Shown: positions 1-7,784 of the stretch, piece by piece
Position numbering within the stretch: the stretch's first letter is position 1
Layout: each line of letters opens with the position of its first letter
Assembly: GCA_903902945.1 (NCBI GenBank)
Contig: CAIUWU010000073.1
Location: forward strand, 1 to 13,619
Direction: 5' to 3'
DNA from: an uncultured Pseudomonadota bacterium
GTDB taxonomy: Bacteria; Pseudomonadota; Gammaproteobacteria; Methylococcales; Methylomonadaceae
Length of the DNA: 13,619 bases
Notes under the pieces: generated by a model
Told to the model about the DNA's origin: nothing
The model's database searches: none
The model's input: only the letters and a program-made list of their open reading frames with translations
Position numbers and translations under genes: made by a program

Positions 1-1
1 C

Positions 2-694
2 AAACAGCAGCAGCAGGGCGAGAATATTGCGGCCGGTAAACAGTTGCTGGATAAAGAAAGCAAGCGTTTGGGGGTAAAAAACCCTGATCTGGCCGATTTG
101 CTGAAACATTTCAAACTGAGTAATACCGATCAGCTCTATGAGGCCTTGGGGCGTGGCGATATCAATAATCGTCAGCTGGCGGCAGCGCTGAAAATCCCAG
201 AACTGGAGCCGGCCCGCCTGAAACTGGTGGCAGCCAAAGTCAGCGCGCAATCGACGGTTACCGTTGCCGGTATCGATAATGTGGTAACCACGATGGCGCA
301 TTGTTGCAAGCCGCTGAAGGGTGAGCCGATTGTCGGTTTCATGACCCATAAGCGGGGCATTACCATTCATCGCCAGGATTGTGAGAGTCTCAAGCATCTC
401 AGTCAGGACCAACAGGACAAACTGGTTGCCGCCGAATGGGGCGGTAGTCAGTCGGCTCGTCATAGCGTGGTGATCATTGTGCATGCCTATAATGCCCAGA
501 ATCTGCTGAGCGATGTTTCGCAGTTACTGACTGCCGCTAAAGTGCATACCAGTGATGCGGCGTTAAAAACCCATGATGATCTGTCGGCGGTATTGACCAT
601 GAGCATTCAGGTTGAAAGCGCCGAGCAACTGAGCAGCGTTTTGTCGCGCATCAGTCAGTTACCCAATATTCTCGATGTTAAACGCAAGGTCTGA
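2..694 (+). CDS. relA: GTP pyrophosphokinase RelA, C-terminal part (5' end outside window)
   Basis: This is the last 230 residues of a (p)ppGpp synthetase; the frame is open to the left edge, so the true start lies outside. RelA makes the alarmone (p)ppGpp from GTP/GDP and ATP on stalled ribosomes during amino-acid starvation. Visible here are the region after the TGS domain (Q-rich, then GENIAAGKQLL), a helical segment, the Cys-rich zinc-finger-like domain with an HCC motif (bases 299-307) and a later HRQDC (Cys codon 380-382), and a C-terminal ACT/RRM domain ending in a PNILDVKRKV-type strand. The synthetase and hydrolase domains are not visible. I prefer RelA over SpoT because the helical segment and the GENIAAGKQLL stretch resemble E. 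coli RelA more closely. The TTG at 44 is internal, not a start. The next gene follows after 33 bp and may be cotranscribed. Confidence 0.9.
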   Translation, partial: KQQQQGENIAAGKQLLDKESKRLGVKNPDLADLLKHFKLSNTDQLYEALGRGDINNRQLAAALKIPELEPARLKLVAAKVSAQSTVTVAGIDNVVTTMAHCCKPLKGEPIVGFMTHKRGITIHRQDCESLKHLSQDQQDKLVAAEWGGSQSARHSVVIIVHAYNAQNLLSDVSQLLTAAKVHTSDAALKTHDDLSAVLTMSIQVESAEQLSSVLSRISQLPNILDVKRKV

Positions 695-727
695 TCTTGC
701 CCGCGTCGCTTCCCTGATAAGGCTTTA

Positions 728-1474
728 ATGAACGCTATTGATTTTGATACCTGGCTGACTTACTGGTCAGCGCCGCATCTGCAAGCCAATGCCATGATTC
801 TGCTGAATATCGTCGGCGCCTTGCTGTTGGGCATGATCGTCGGTTACGAACGTTCCTATCATGGCCGGGCCGCCGGCATGCGCACCTATGGCATGGTTTG
901 TATGGGATCGGCTGCGGTGACGGTGATCATCGGCTATCCGCAATACTGGTTTGGCGGCTTATTGCCGCTGGCAGCCAGTGCCGATGTGACGCGGGTGATC
1001 CAGGGGATCGTAACCGGCGTCGGCTTTCTGGGCGCGGGTGTGATTATGAAGGAAGGACGCAATATTAGCGGTTTGACTACGGCCGCTTCAATCTGGGCCT
1101 CTTCGGCGATTGGAATTATGTGCGGCGCCGGCTTTTATTTTGCAGCGATCATGCTGACGCTGATCGTGGCTGCCACCATGATCTGGGGTAGTTACATGGA
1201 ATCGATACTGCCATCGCGACAGACGGTGGAAGTCGTGTTGCAGTTTTGCCCCGATTACCGGCCGGATCAGGCCAGAATCGCTGCTTTACTGAATCGTTTT
1301 GGCTATCGGGTCTCGGAAAGCAGTACCCTGATTAGCAATTATGATAATCAGCAGGAATGGCGGTTGATTCTGATAGCTGCACATAAAACCACGGTTTCGA
1401 TTGCCGATATTGCCCATGACTTGCAGGACTGCGATTTTCTGAGCGGCTATCAGGTGGCCTTCGCCAGAAACTAA
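728..1474 (+). CDS. MgtC/SapB family membrane protein
   Basis: This 248-residue inner-membrane protein has the MgtC/SapB architecture. An N-terminal hydrophobic domain (about residues 22-155, four to five membrane spans) carries the family signatures GYER (39-42), a GFLGAGVI stretch (99-106) and GLTTAAS (115-121). A soluble C-terminal domain (about 165-248) is of the ACT-like kind found in the longer family members. The family includes Salmonella MgtC, needed for growth at low magnesium and in macrophages, where it affects the F-type ATPase; many environmental homologues have no assigned role. The ATG is preceded by a weak AAGG (about 8 nt upstream). Being 33 bp behind relA suggests shared transcription. 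No magnesium-leader structure is visible in so short a gap. The family call is firm; the physiological role is not known from this sequence. Confidence 0.88.
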   Translation: MNAIDFDTWLTYWSAPHLQANAMILLNIVGALLLGMIVGYERSYHGRAAGMRTYGMVCMGSAAVTVIIGYPQYWFGGLLPLAASADVTRVIQGIVTGVGFLGAGVIMKEGRNISGLTTAASIWASSAIGIMCGAGFYFAAIMLTLIVAATMIWGSYMESILPSRQTVEVVLQFCPDYRPDQARIAALLNRFGYRVSESSTLISNYDNQQEWRLILIAAHKTTVSIADIAHDLQDCDFLSGYQVAFARN

Positions 1475-1526
1475 GCTGCCGACAACAGATTTACATCACA
1501 ATCGGTTGCCGACAGCCAGATCAGGC

Positions 1527-2066
1527 TTATTTGACCGGCGGCGGTGGCGGTGGTGAGCCAGGTGGTGGTGGCGGAATATGCGCTGGCGGTGCACTGCTGG
1601 GTGGCAGCGGAGGTGGGGTGATCGTTTGCGGACTGAACTGGCCGCTCACGGGTACCCGATGCCCCTTGGCATACATGCATTGAATATAAGCCATGTCATA
1701 ACGCTGTTGGGTGGTGTACCAGGACTGACTGGCGCCGCCGCTGCCTACGATAGTCCCTGCTACTAATCCGCTGCCGGCACCAATCGCCGCACCGGTGCCA
1801 CCACCTGCCACAGCCCCTAAGCCGGCGCCGAGCGCAGTACCGACCACAGCACTGCCTGCCGAGGCATTAATGCTGGCTTGTTGCGGGCTCACGCCGCCTA
1901 CCTGTCCCAGCGCATAGCTTTGGCAGTTGGCGTCGTCGATTCGGAACTGATCAAATGACTGACCAGTGCCCGGTAACGCCATCACGCTTGGCCCATCTGG
2001 CAGGCTGGCGCAGGCGCCAAGCAATAAAGGTAAAGCGGCAATCGTCAATTTGGAAATAGGTTTCAT
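1527..2066 (-). CDS. Glycine-zipper lipoprotein with polyproline C-terminus
   Basis: This 179-residue protein begins with a lipoprotein signal peptide and lipobox LLGAC, putting the acylated Cys at 19. Residues 68-108 are a glycine-zipper stretch (repeated GxxxG/AxxxG), which in other envelope proteins (e.g. SlyB/OmpA-zipper types) packs into or against membranes. Two Cys (48, 130) flank the zipper and could form a disulfide. The last roughly 30 residues are mostly proline (PPPLPP, then PPPPPG and PPPPPP), a likely extended spacer. It is the second gene of a minus-strand pair: it starts 11 bp after the upstream stop, and its SD (AAGGA) begins at that stop. It is convergent with the MgtC-type gene. 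Probably outer-membrane anchored; function unknown. Confidence 0.8.
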   Translation of the reverse strand: MKPISKLTIAALPLLLGACASLPDGPSVMALPGTGQSFDQFRIDDANCQSYALGQVGGVSPQQASINASAGSAVVGTALGAGLGAVAGGGTGAAIGAGSGLVAGTIVGSGGASQSWYTTQQRYDMAYIQCMYAKGHRVPVSGQFSPQTITPPPLPPSSAPPAHIPPPPPGSPPPPPPVK

Positions 2067-2077
2067 GGCTGTTTTCC

Positions 2078-2494
2078 TTAACGAGATGAAGGAGGAGTCG
2101 GTTCAACTTGCTGCCAGGGTTCCTGACATTCTTTGACATAGGGGTAATAACCCGCCGGATTCTGACAGTAATACCAATAGCCTGCGGCTAATTCCTGGCT
2201 TTGCACCGATGGCGACTGTTCGATATAAGTCGGTGGTGTGGCCGGTGCTGTCATTATTACCGGTGAAGAGTAATAGGGGTAACCGTAACCGTAAAAAAAC
2301 GGATCCCGGTAAAATGGATAGCCGTAATACGGATAACCGCCGTAAAAACCGATACTGAAACCACCGTGTCCGCCATGACCAGCAAAATGGCCCCCGCCAC
2401 CATGGCCACCCCCATGACCACCGCGGGCCCAACTCTGGCCGGATACCAGCAGCAGACTAAAAAGCAGTAATTTTATGATATTAGCTGTTCTCAT
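2078..2494 (-). CDS. Secreted Gly/His/Tyr-rich protein with a YYC-YYPYV-C motif
   Basis: This is a 138-residue exported protein. I chose the ATG at 2494 because a strong SD (AGGAGGGCGG) sits just upstream and a classical signal peptide follows (residues 1-23, ending QSWA). An in-frame start 22 codons further up has no such support and would bury the signal peptide. The mature part starts with a Gly-His repeat (about 24-46), then a Tyr/Pro/Phe-rich segment (49-76), a Pro/Thr linker, and a C-terminal module with YWYYC and YYPYV followed by a second Cys (110 and 123). Similar YYC...YYPYV...C modules occur in many uncharacterised proteobacterial envelope proteins. The His-rich segment could bind metal, but this is inference. 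First gene of the pair with the glycine-zipper lipoprotein; divergent from ftsH. Confidence 0.75.
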   Translation of the reverse strand: MRTANIIKLLLFSLLLVSGQSWARGGHGGGHGGGGHFAGHGGHGGFSIGFYGGYPYYGYPFYRDPFFYGYGYPYYSSPVIMTAPATPPTYIEQSPSVQSQELAAGYWYYCQNPAGYYPYVKECQEPWQQVEPTPPSSR

Positions 2495-2641
2495 AAAGCC
2501 GCCCTCCTGTTTGATTGACGCTGAAGACTTAATCTGTTGCCGGCATCTTAGCAAAACCACCGCTAATAAATAAGACTCATATAAACCCTGATAAGCAAAT
2601 AGCTTTATTTTTTCTGGATAATAAACTTTTTACCATCTGGC

Positions 2642-2647
2642 TATAAT
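2642..2647 (+). promoter_or_regulatory. Candidate -10 box upstream of ftsH
   Basis: A perfect TATAAT lies 52 bp before the ftsH ATG, in the 205-bp gap between divergent genes. No good -35 hexamer is present at 16-18 bp spacing, so this rests mainly on the -10 match in an AT-rich stretch. It would give an ftsH leader of roughly 45 nt. Confidence 0.4.
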
Positions 2648-2699
2648 GCGCCGATGATCAAATCATGGTGATGAATCAGTTTTCGGTTGGAGTTCAGCA

Positions 2700-4553
2700 A
2701 TGAAGAAATACATCTTGCCTTTGCTTTTGTTTACGTTGAGTGCCTATGTGGCTTATTCGGTATTTTCGCCGGGTCTGCCCAGTTATGATCCGCATCAGGA
2801 TATTTCTTACTCTGATTTCATTCAGGATATTCGTAACAAAGCCGTCAGCGAAGTGGTCATCGATGGCAATGAGGTTTTTGGACGCCGTCAGAATGGTACC
2901 CGTTTCCGTACCTATAATCCGAATGATGCCCGGCTGGTAGATGAATTGCTCGAATATGATGTCAAAATCAAGGTCGAACGTCCTCAACAGCAGTCTCTTT
3001 GGATGCAAATCATCCTATCCTGGGCACCGATGTTGCTATTGATCGGCGTGCTGGTTTTGTTCATGCGGCGTCAGCAAATGGGCGGCAACGGTCAGATGGG
3101 CTTTGGCAAGAGCCGGGCCAAACTGATGACCGAAGATCAAGTCAAAGTGCGCTTTAAAGACGTCGCGGGTGTCGAAGAAGCCAAGCAGGATGTGGTGGAA
3201 ATGGTCGATTTCCTGCGCGATCCCGGTAAATACGAAGTGCTCGGTGGCAAAATTCCCCGTGGTGTGCTGATGGTTGGCCCGCCGGGTACCGGTAAAACCT
3301 TGCTGGCTCGCGCCATTGCCGGTGAAGCCGGGGTGCCATTCTTCTCGATTTCCGGTTCCGATTTCGTGGAAATGTTCGTCGGTGTCGGTGCCTCACGGGT
3401 ACGAGACATGTTCGAACAAGCCAAAAAACGGGCGCCTTGCATTATTTTCATCGACGAGATCGATGCGGTGGGCCGTCAGCGTGGCCAAGGCGGCATGGGC
3501 GGCGGTAACGATGAACGCGAACAAACTCTCAACCAGTTACTGGTGGAAATGGACGGTTTCAGCGGCAACGAAGGCATTATCGTCATCGCCGCCACCAACC
3601 GGGTCGATGTGCTGGACAAAGCCTTGTTGAGACCGGGCCGTTTTGACCGTCAGGTGCAAGTGGGTTTACCCGACATCAAGGGTCGTGAGCAAATTCTGAA
3701 AGTGCATGCGGATAAAGTGCCGCTGTCCGATGATGTCAATTTGAGCGACATTGCTCGGGGTACCCCAGGGTTTTCCGGTGCCGAGCTGGCGAATTTGATC
3801 AACGAAGGCGCTTTGTTTGCGGCGCGTAACAATCAACGTCAGGTCACCATGCAAAATCTTGACAAAGCCCGCGACAAAATGTTGATGGGCGCCGAAAAAC
3901 GCACCATGGTGATGACCCGCGAAGAACTGCTGATGACTGCCTATCACGAAGCCGGTCATGCCATCGTCGGCCGCATGGTGCCTGAGCACGATCCGGTTTA
4001 CAAAGTCAGCATCATGCCACGCGGCGGTGCGCTGGGGATTACCATGTTCCTGCCCGAACGCGATCAATACAGCGCCAGCAAAGACAAATTGGAAAGTCAG
4101 ATCGCCAGTCTGTTCGGTGGTCGGGTGGCGGAAGAAATCATCTACGGCAAAAACAAAGTCACCACCGGCGCCTCCAACGATATTCAGCGCGCCACCCAAC
4201 TGGCCCGCAACATGGTCACCAAATGGGGCTTGTCGGATCGACTGGGACCCTTGGATTACGGTGAAAATGAGGGCGGTTATTTCGGCGCTCAAAGCAAACC
4301 GATGTCCGAGCAAATGGCGCAAATCATTGATGAAGAAATCCGCCATGTCATCGATAACAACTATCAGCGTGCCAAAGACATTCTGCTGGAACACATGGAG
4401 ATCCTGCACAACATGGCGCATGCGCTGCTGGACTGGGAAACCATCGACAAGTATCAGATCGACCAACTGATGGCGGGTGAGACTCTGGGGAGTCCGGTAG
4501 CCGAACCGGCTGGCGAGCAAGCTGTAGATGCCGAGAGTCTAGGCATAGACTAG
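2700..4553 (+). CDS. ftsH: ATP-dependent zinc metalloprotease FtsH
   Basis: This 617-residue inner-membrane AAA+ protease degrades misassembled membrane proteins and regulatory proteins such as, in E. coli, sigma-32 and LpxC. Domains in order: a first membrane span (about 4-23), a small periplasmic domain (about 27-98), a second span (about 102-122), the AAA module (about 150-395) and the M41 peptidase domain (about 405-595). Key residues are all present: Walker A GPPGTGKT (193-200), Walker B IIFIDE (248-253), the second region of homology with RPGRFD (311-316, arginine fingers R311 and R314), the zinc motif HEAGH (416-420) and the third zinc ligand region ASND (D494). The length is slightly below E. 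coli's. The ATG has a GGAG SD. The usual upstream partner rlmE/rrmJ is not adjacent; ftsH is instead divergent from an exported-protein pair. The C-terminal tail (about 597-617) is acidic and variable, as usual. Confidence 0.98.
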   Translation: MKKYILPLLLFTLSAYVAYSVFSPGLPSYDPHQDISYSDFIQDIRNKAVSEVVIDGNEVFGRRQNGTRFRTYNPNDARLVDELLEYDVKIKVERPQQQSLWMQIILSWAPMLLLIGVLVLFMRRQQMGGNGQMGFGKSRAKLMTEDQVKVRFKDVAGVEEAKQDVVEMVDFLRDPGKYEVLGGKIPRGVLMVGPPGTGKTLLARAIAGEAGVPFFSISGSDFVEMFVGVGASRVRDMFEQAKKRAPCIIFIDEIDAVGRQRGQGGMGGGNDEREQTLNQLLVEMDGFSGNEGIIVIAATNRVDVLDKALLRPGRFDRQVQVGLPDIKGREQILKVHADKVPLSDDVNLSDIARGTPGFSGAELANLINEGALFAARNNQRQVTMQNLDKARDKMLMGAEKRTMVMTREELLMTAYHEAGHAIVGRMVPEHDPVYKVSIMPRGGALGITMFLPERDQYSASKDKLESQIASLFGGRVAEEIIYGKNKVTTGASNDIQRATQLARNMVTKWGLSDRLGPLDYGENEGGYFGAQSKPMSEQMAQIIDEEIRHVIDNNYQRAKDILLEHMEILHNMAHALLDWETIDKYQIDQLMAGETLGSPVAEPAGEQAVDAESLGID

Positions 4554-4598
4554 CCAGTCGTGGAATTTACGGTAAGCTCAGCAATGAGGAATTTTTGA

Positions 4599-5108
4599 AT
4601 GTTAATAAACAGCTTATCTTTATTGTTTGCGTTTACCGACTTTATTAATGAGTGGGAAGCCTTTGGCATTATCTTAGTGTTGGCGGTGTTGATTGACTGG
4701 ATCAGCCCGCAGCCGGCCGAGTTCTATGAATTCCGCAACCCTCAAAGCCTCTATTATTATCTGCACGCTAGCTGGCTGGGACATCTGAGATTGAAAGATG
4801 CTTTCTGGCCATTTTTTATTCTGTTCAATGCGGTACTGGTTTATATCGATTACCGCATTGAAGAAGGCAGTTTTACCGTTGCCAGCTGGGTGACGGTACA
4901 TATCATAATGACGATGCCTTTGATTTACTGGACTGGCGCAGTCTGGCGCTGCTCCGATAAATGTTCATCAAAACGCTGGGCCAGTGCCGCCAGACTACTG
5001 ACTGTGCTGGCGTTTCTGGAATTTGGATTACGTTGGGTGATCCTCGATCAGTACCCTAATATTTTATTTAATTGCCAGCAAATGATTACCCAGTGGGGCG
5101 ATTGTTAG
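4599..5108 (+). CDS. Hypothetical membrane protein, four predicted spans
   Basis: I do not recognise this 169-residue protein. Hydrophobic segments at about residues 16-34, 68-85, 93-113 and 127-147 suggest four membrane helices. The first loop is rich in aromatic residues (EFYEFRNPQSLYYYLHASW). A short loop between spans three and four carries two Cys (WRCSDKC) and basic residues, and another two Cys occur near the C-terminus. The start is supported by a good GAGGA SD 8 nt upstream. It begins 45 bp after ftsH with no terminator visible between, so cotranscription is likely, and it is followed 21 bp later by the DUF523 gene. A role linked to FtsH is possible only by position. Codon use is like its neighbours. 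Confidence 0.75.
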   Translation: MLINSLSLLFAFTDFINEWEAFGIILVLAVLIDWISPQPAEFYEFRNPQSLYYYLHASWLGHLRLKDAFWPFFILFNAVLVYIDYRIEEGSFTVASWVTVHIIMTMPLIYWTGAVWRCSDKCSSKRWASAARLLTVLAFLEFGLRWVILDQYPNILFNCQQMITQWGDC

Positions 5109-5129
5109 GCAAAACCGGAACCCGAATTC

Positions 5130-6071
5130 ATGGAAAAAATCAAGATTGGTATCAGCAGTTGCCTGCTGGGTGAGCTGGTACGTTATGACGGTGCGCACAA
5201 ATACAACAGCTATATCGAGCGGACTCTGGGGCAGTATTTTGAATTCAGACCGTTTTGTCCCGAAGTTGCCAGCGGGATGGGGATACCCCGGCCAGCGGTG
5301 CAGCTACGAATGGTAGAGCAGCAACTGCGCTGTGTCGGCGTTAAAGATCATGGTTTTGATGTTACTGAAAAACTTCAGGCGGTGTCGGCTCAGCAGTCCG
5401 GCTGGATTCCGGACTTATACGGCTATATTGTCAAGAAAGACTCGCCCAGTTGCGGTATGGAACGGGTGAAAGTTTACAAGAATGACATTCCGGTTCGTGA
5501 AGGTCGCGGTATTTTTGCCGCTTACCTGCAGGATCATTTTCCGGCTTTACCGATAGAAGAAGAGGGCAGGCTCGGTGATCCGGCCTTGCGCGAGAACTTC
5601 ATCCAGAGAGTGTTCGTGTTGTATCGCTGGCGTCAGCTATGTCAGCAAGGACTGACCACGCATGGCCTGATGGTATTTCATAGCCAGCACAAGCTGATCG
5701 CGATGAGTCATAACCAGAACCTGGCGCGAGATCTGGGCCGACTGGTGGCTGATGTGCGTGCCGACAATCTGCAACAAGTGGCTGATCAATATCTTGTCCA
5801 GCTAATGGCCTGCCTGAAAATCGTTGCTAATCGGGGTAATCATGTCAATGTGTTACAGCATATCCAAGGCTATCTGAAAACCAAGCTCGATAGTGACGAC
5901 AAGCAGGAGTTGGTCGAAACCATAGAGCAATATCGAGTGGGCAACCTGCCGCTGATTGTGCCACTGACCCTGTTACGTCATCACTTCCGGCGTCAGCCCG
6001 ATCCTTTCATTGACGGTTCTTACTATATGAAACCACATCCTGGCGAATTGGCGCTGTTGAATCAGATCTAA
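5130..6071 (+). CDS. DUF523-DUF1722 protein (TudS/YbgA type)
   Basis: This 313-residue protein fuses two domains. Residues 1-150 match DUF523, the family of the thiouracil desulfidase TudS, an iron-sulfur enzyme that removes sulfur from thiouracil; three conserved cysteines bind its [4Fe-4S] cluster. Here the equivalents are visible as ISSC (C11), FCPE (C43) and KDSPSCG (C108), so the cluster site looks intact. Residues about 165-305 match DUF1722 (E. coli YbgA), with HSQHKLIAMSHN, a YxxxL-type helical core and a C-terminal DPFIDGSYYMKPHP tail. YbgA genes often neighbour the photolyase gene phrB in other bacteria, but that gene is not here. It starts 21 bp after the membrane protein; the ATG has no strong SD. 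The desulfidase role is family inference; the natural substrate is unknown. Confidence 0.85.
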   Translation: MEKIKIGISSCLLGELVRYDGAHKYNSYIERTLGQYFEFRPFCPEVASGMGIPRPAVQLRMVEQQLRCVGVKDHGFDVTEKLQAVSAQQSGWIPDLYGYIVKKDSPSCGMERVKVYKNDIPVREGRGIFAAYLQDHFPALPIEEEGRLGDPALRENFIQRVFVLYRWRQLCQQGLTTHGLMVFHSQHKLIAMSHNQNLARDLGRLVADVRADNLQQVADQYLVQLMACLKIVANRGNHVNVLQHIQGYLKTKLDSDDKQELVETIEQYRVGNLPLIVPLTLLRHHFRRQPDPFIDGSYYMKPHPGELALLNQI

Positions 6072-6144
6072 GCGATTGTTCTATTGATCAATCACTAAGC
6101 GCCCCATAAGCGCCTTATTGTTCAGCATTTTTATTTGCAGTCCG

Positions 6145-6150
6145 TATAAT
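6145..6150 (+). promoter_or_regulatory. Candidate -10 box upstream of gshA
   Basis: TATAAT lies 44 bp before the ATG at 6194 and overlaps an earlier in-frame ATG at 6149. The best -35-like hexamer at an allowed distance is poor (TTCAGC, 18-bp spacer), so the call is tentative. If real, transcripts would begin around 6157, downstream of the ATG at 6149, which supports 6194 as the gshA start. Confidence 0.35.
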
Positions 6151-6193
6151 GTCGCGATTTTACAGCAGCCATCAGGGCATTTTGTCCACTGTT

Positions 6194-7780
6194 ATGACCA
6201 ATACACAGTACCCTTTACCGCATCGCTTGCAAGTCATTATTGATAATCAGCAGCAAGCTGTTTTGAAGCAAGGTCTCAAAGGTATCGAGAAAGAAAGTTT
6301 ACGCATCACTGCCGACGGTGATATTGCCCAGACGCCTCACCCGGCAGCCCTGGGGTCGGCACTGACTCACCCTTCCATTACCACCGATTATTCTGAAGCT
6401 TTACTCGAATTCATTACGCCGCCGTTTGCCGATATCAAGCAGACGCTAGCGTATATGCATCAGATTCATCAATTTGTGTACAGTCATCTCGATAATGAAA
6501 TGCTGTTGGCAACCAGTATGCCATGCGGGATTGAAGGCGATCTGAGTGTGCCGATTGCCGAATACGGCAGCTCCCATATCGGTAAGATGAAACATATTTA
6601 CCGTAAGGGCTTATGGCATCGTTATGGCCGTACCATGCAAGCCATTGCCGGGATTCATTTCAATTACTCGGTTCCTGATGCACTGTGGCCGTTGCTGCAT
6701 CGCGCCAGCGGTCAGGACAGCGATCTGGGCAGTTTTATTTCCGATGCCTATTTCGGGCTGATCCGCAATTTCCAGCGTCAGGGCTGGCTGATGCTGTATC
6801 TGTTTGGCGCCTCGCCGGCGATCTGTAAAACCTTCTTTAACAGCCGGCCACAATTAATGGCCGAGTTTGAAGAGTTTGACCAACACACGGTCTATCACCC
6901 ATATGCCACTTCATTGCGGATGAGTGACATAGGCTACAAAAGCAAAAATCAGGCGGGTCTTAAAATTGATTACAACTCGCTGGATGGCTATGTCGCCAGC
7001 CTGAGTGCAGCAATTAATACCCCTTATCCTGAATATGAAGCGATTGGGGTTAAGGTCGATGGTGAATACCAGCAGCTGAATGCCAATATTCTGCAGATCG
7101 AAAATGAGTTTTACAGCACTATGCGCCCCAAGCAGATTGCCCAGTCCGGCGAAAAGCCGACCCTGGCGCTGAAACGCCGGGGGGTGTTGTATGTGGAAAT
7201 GCGCTCACTGGATTTGAATCTGTTTAATCCGATCGGTATCGATGAAAGTACTGCGCGTTTTATCGAAGCCTTTTTGCTTAGCTGTTTGTTGCACGATAGT
7301 CCGGCGCAGGAGCAAAGCGAGTTGCAGATTAATAACAGTAACCAATTGCTGGTTGCCAATCAGGGCCGCAAACCCGGGTTGATGTTGAATAAAAACGGTG
7401 AAGCCATCAGTCTGCGCGACTGGGCCAATCAGATTCTGCATGCCATGCAGCCGATTTGCGCCTTGCTGGATCAAGGCAGCATCGACCAACCTTATCAACT
7501 GGCATTACAGCAACAGTTGGCGATTGTCAAAAATCCGGCCTTGACCCCTTCGGCGCGGATTCTGGCCTGCATGCAAGAGAATATTCAGGAGTTCGGCTGT
7601 TTTGCCACCAATACCTCGGCGCTGCATAAACAGTATTTCAATGCCCAGTCTTTAGAGGCGGGCATCCGCGCCTCGTTTGAACAAATGGCAGCGGCCTCCA
7701 GACGCAAACAGGCAGACATTGAGGCCAACGATACCCTCAGTTTTGATGATTTCTTAACCCGCTATTTTTCCCAAAGCTAA
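6194..7780 (+). CDS. gshA: Glutamate-cysteine ligase (gamma-glutamylcysteine synthetase)
   Basis: This enzyme catalyses the first, rate-limiting step of glutathione synthesis: ATP-dependent joining of the glutamate gamma-carboxylate to cysteine. From the ATG at 6194 it is 528 residues, close to the 518 of E. coli GshA; the in-frame ATG at 6149 would give 543 but lies inside a TATAAT box. Neither has a clear SD. Family hallmarks seen are GIEKESLRI (30-38, metal/nucleotide-binding Glu residues), GSALTHPSITTDYSEALLEF (54-73), the TSMPC segment (107-111), IAGIHFNYS (151-159) and the later YVEMRSLDLN with NPIGID. This is the gammaproteobacterial-type enzyme, not the plant/alpha-proteobacterial type. 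cysH starts 4 bp after its stop, so the two form an operon supplying and using reduced sulfur. Confidence 0.96.
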   Translation: MTNTQYPLPHRLQVIIDNQQQAVLKQGLKGIEKESLRITADGDIAQTPHPAALGSALTHPSITTDYSEALLEFITPPFADIKQTLAYMHQIHQFVYSHLDNEMLLATSMPCGIEGDLSVPIAEYGSSHIGKMKHIYRKGLWHRYGRTMQAIAGIHFNYSVPDALWPLLHRASGQDSDLGSFISDAYFGLIRNFQRQGWLMLYLFGASPAICKTFFNSRPQLMAEFEEFDQHTVYHPYATSLRMSDIGYKSKNQAGLKIDYNSLDGYVASLSAAINTPYPEYEAIGVKVDGEYQQLNANILQIENEFYSTMRPKQIAQSGEKPTLALKRRGVLYVEMRSLDLNLFNPIGIDESTARFIEAFLLSCLLHDSPAQEQSELQINNSNQLLVANQGRKPGLMLNKNGEAISLRDWANQILHAMQPICALLDQGSIDQPYQLALQQQLAIVKNPALTPSARILACMQENIQEFGCFATNTSALHKQYFNAQSLEAGIRASFEQMAAASRRKQADIEANDTLSFDDFLTRYFSQS

Positions 7781-7784
7781 TACC

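Noticed and set aside
44..694. TTG at 44 as start of a separate 216-residue protein
   Set aside because: The frame is open to the window edge and the upstream residues (GENIAAGKQ) match RelA, so this is an internal Leu codon.
3666..4520. 284-residue reading frame on the minus strand inside ftsH
   Set aside because: It lies wholly opposite a highly conserved ftsH region and follows its codon structure; no domain or RBS supports it.
6083..6092. Palindrome ATTGATCAAT between the DUF523 gene and gshA
   Set aside because: Too short for a terminator, with no T-tract; no regulator can be named.
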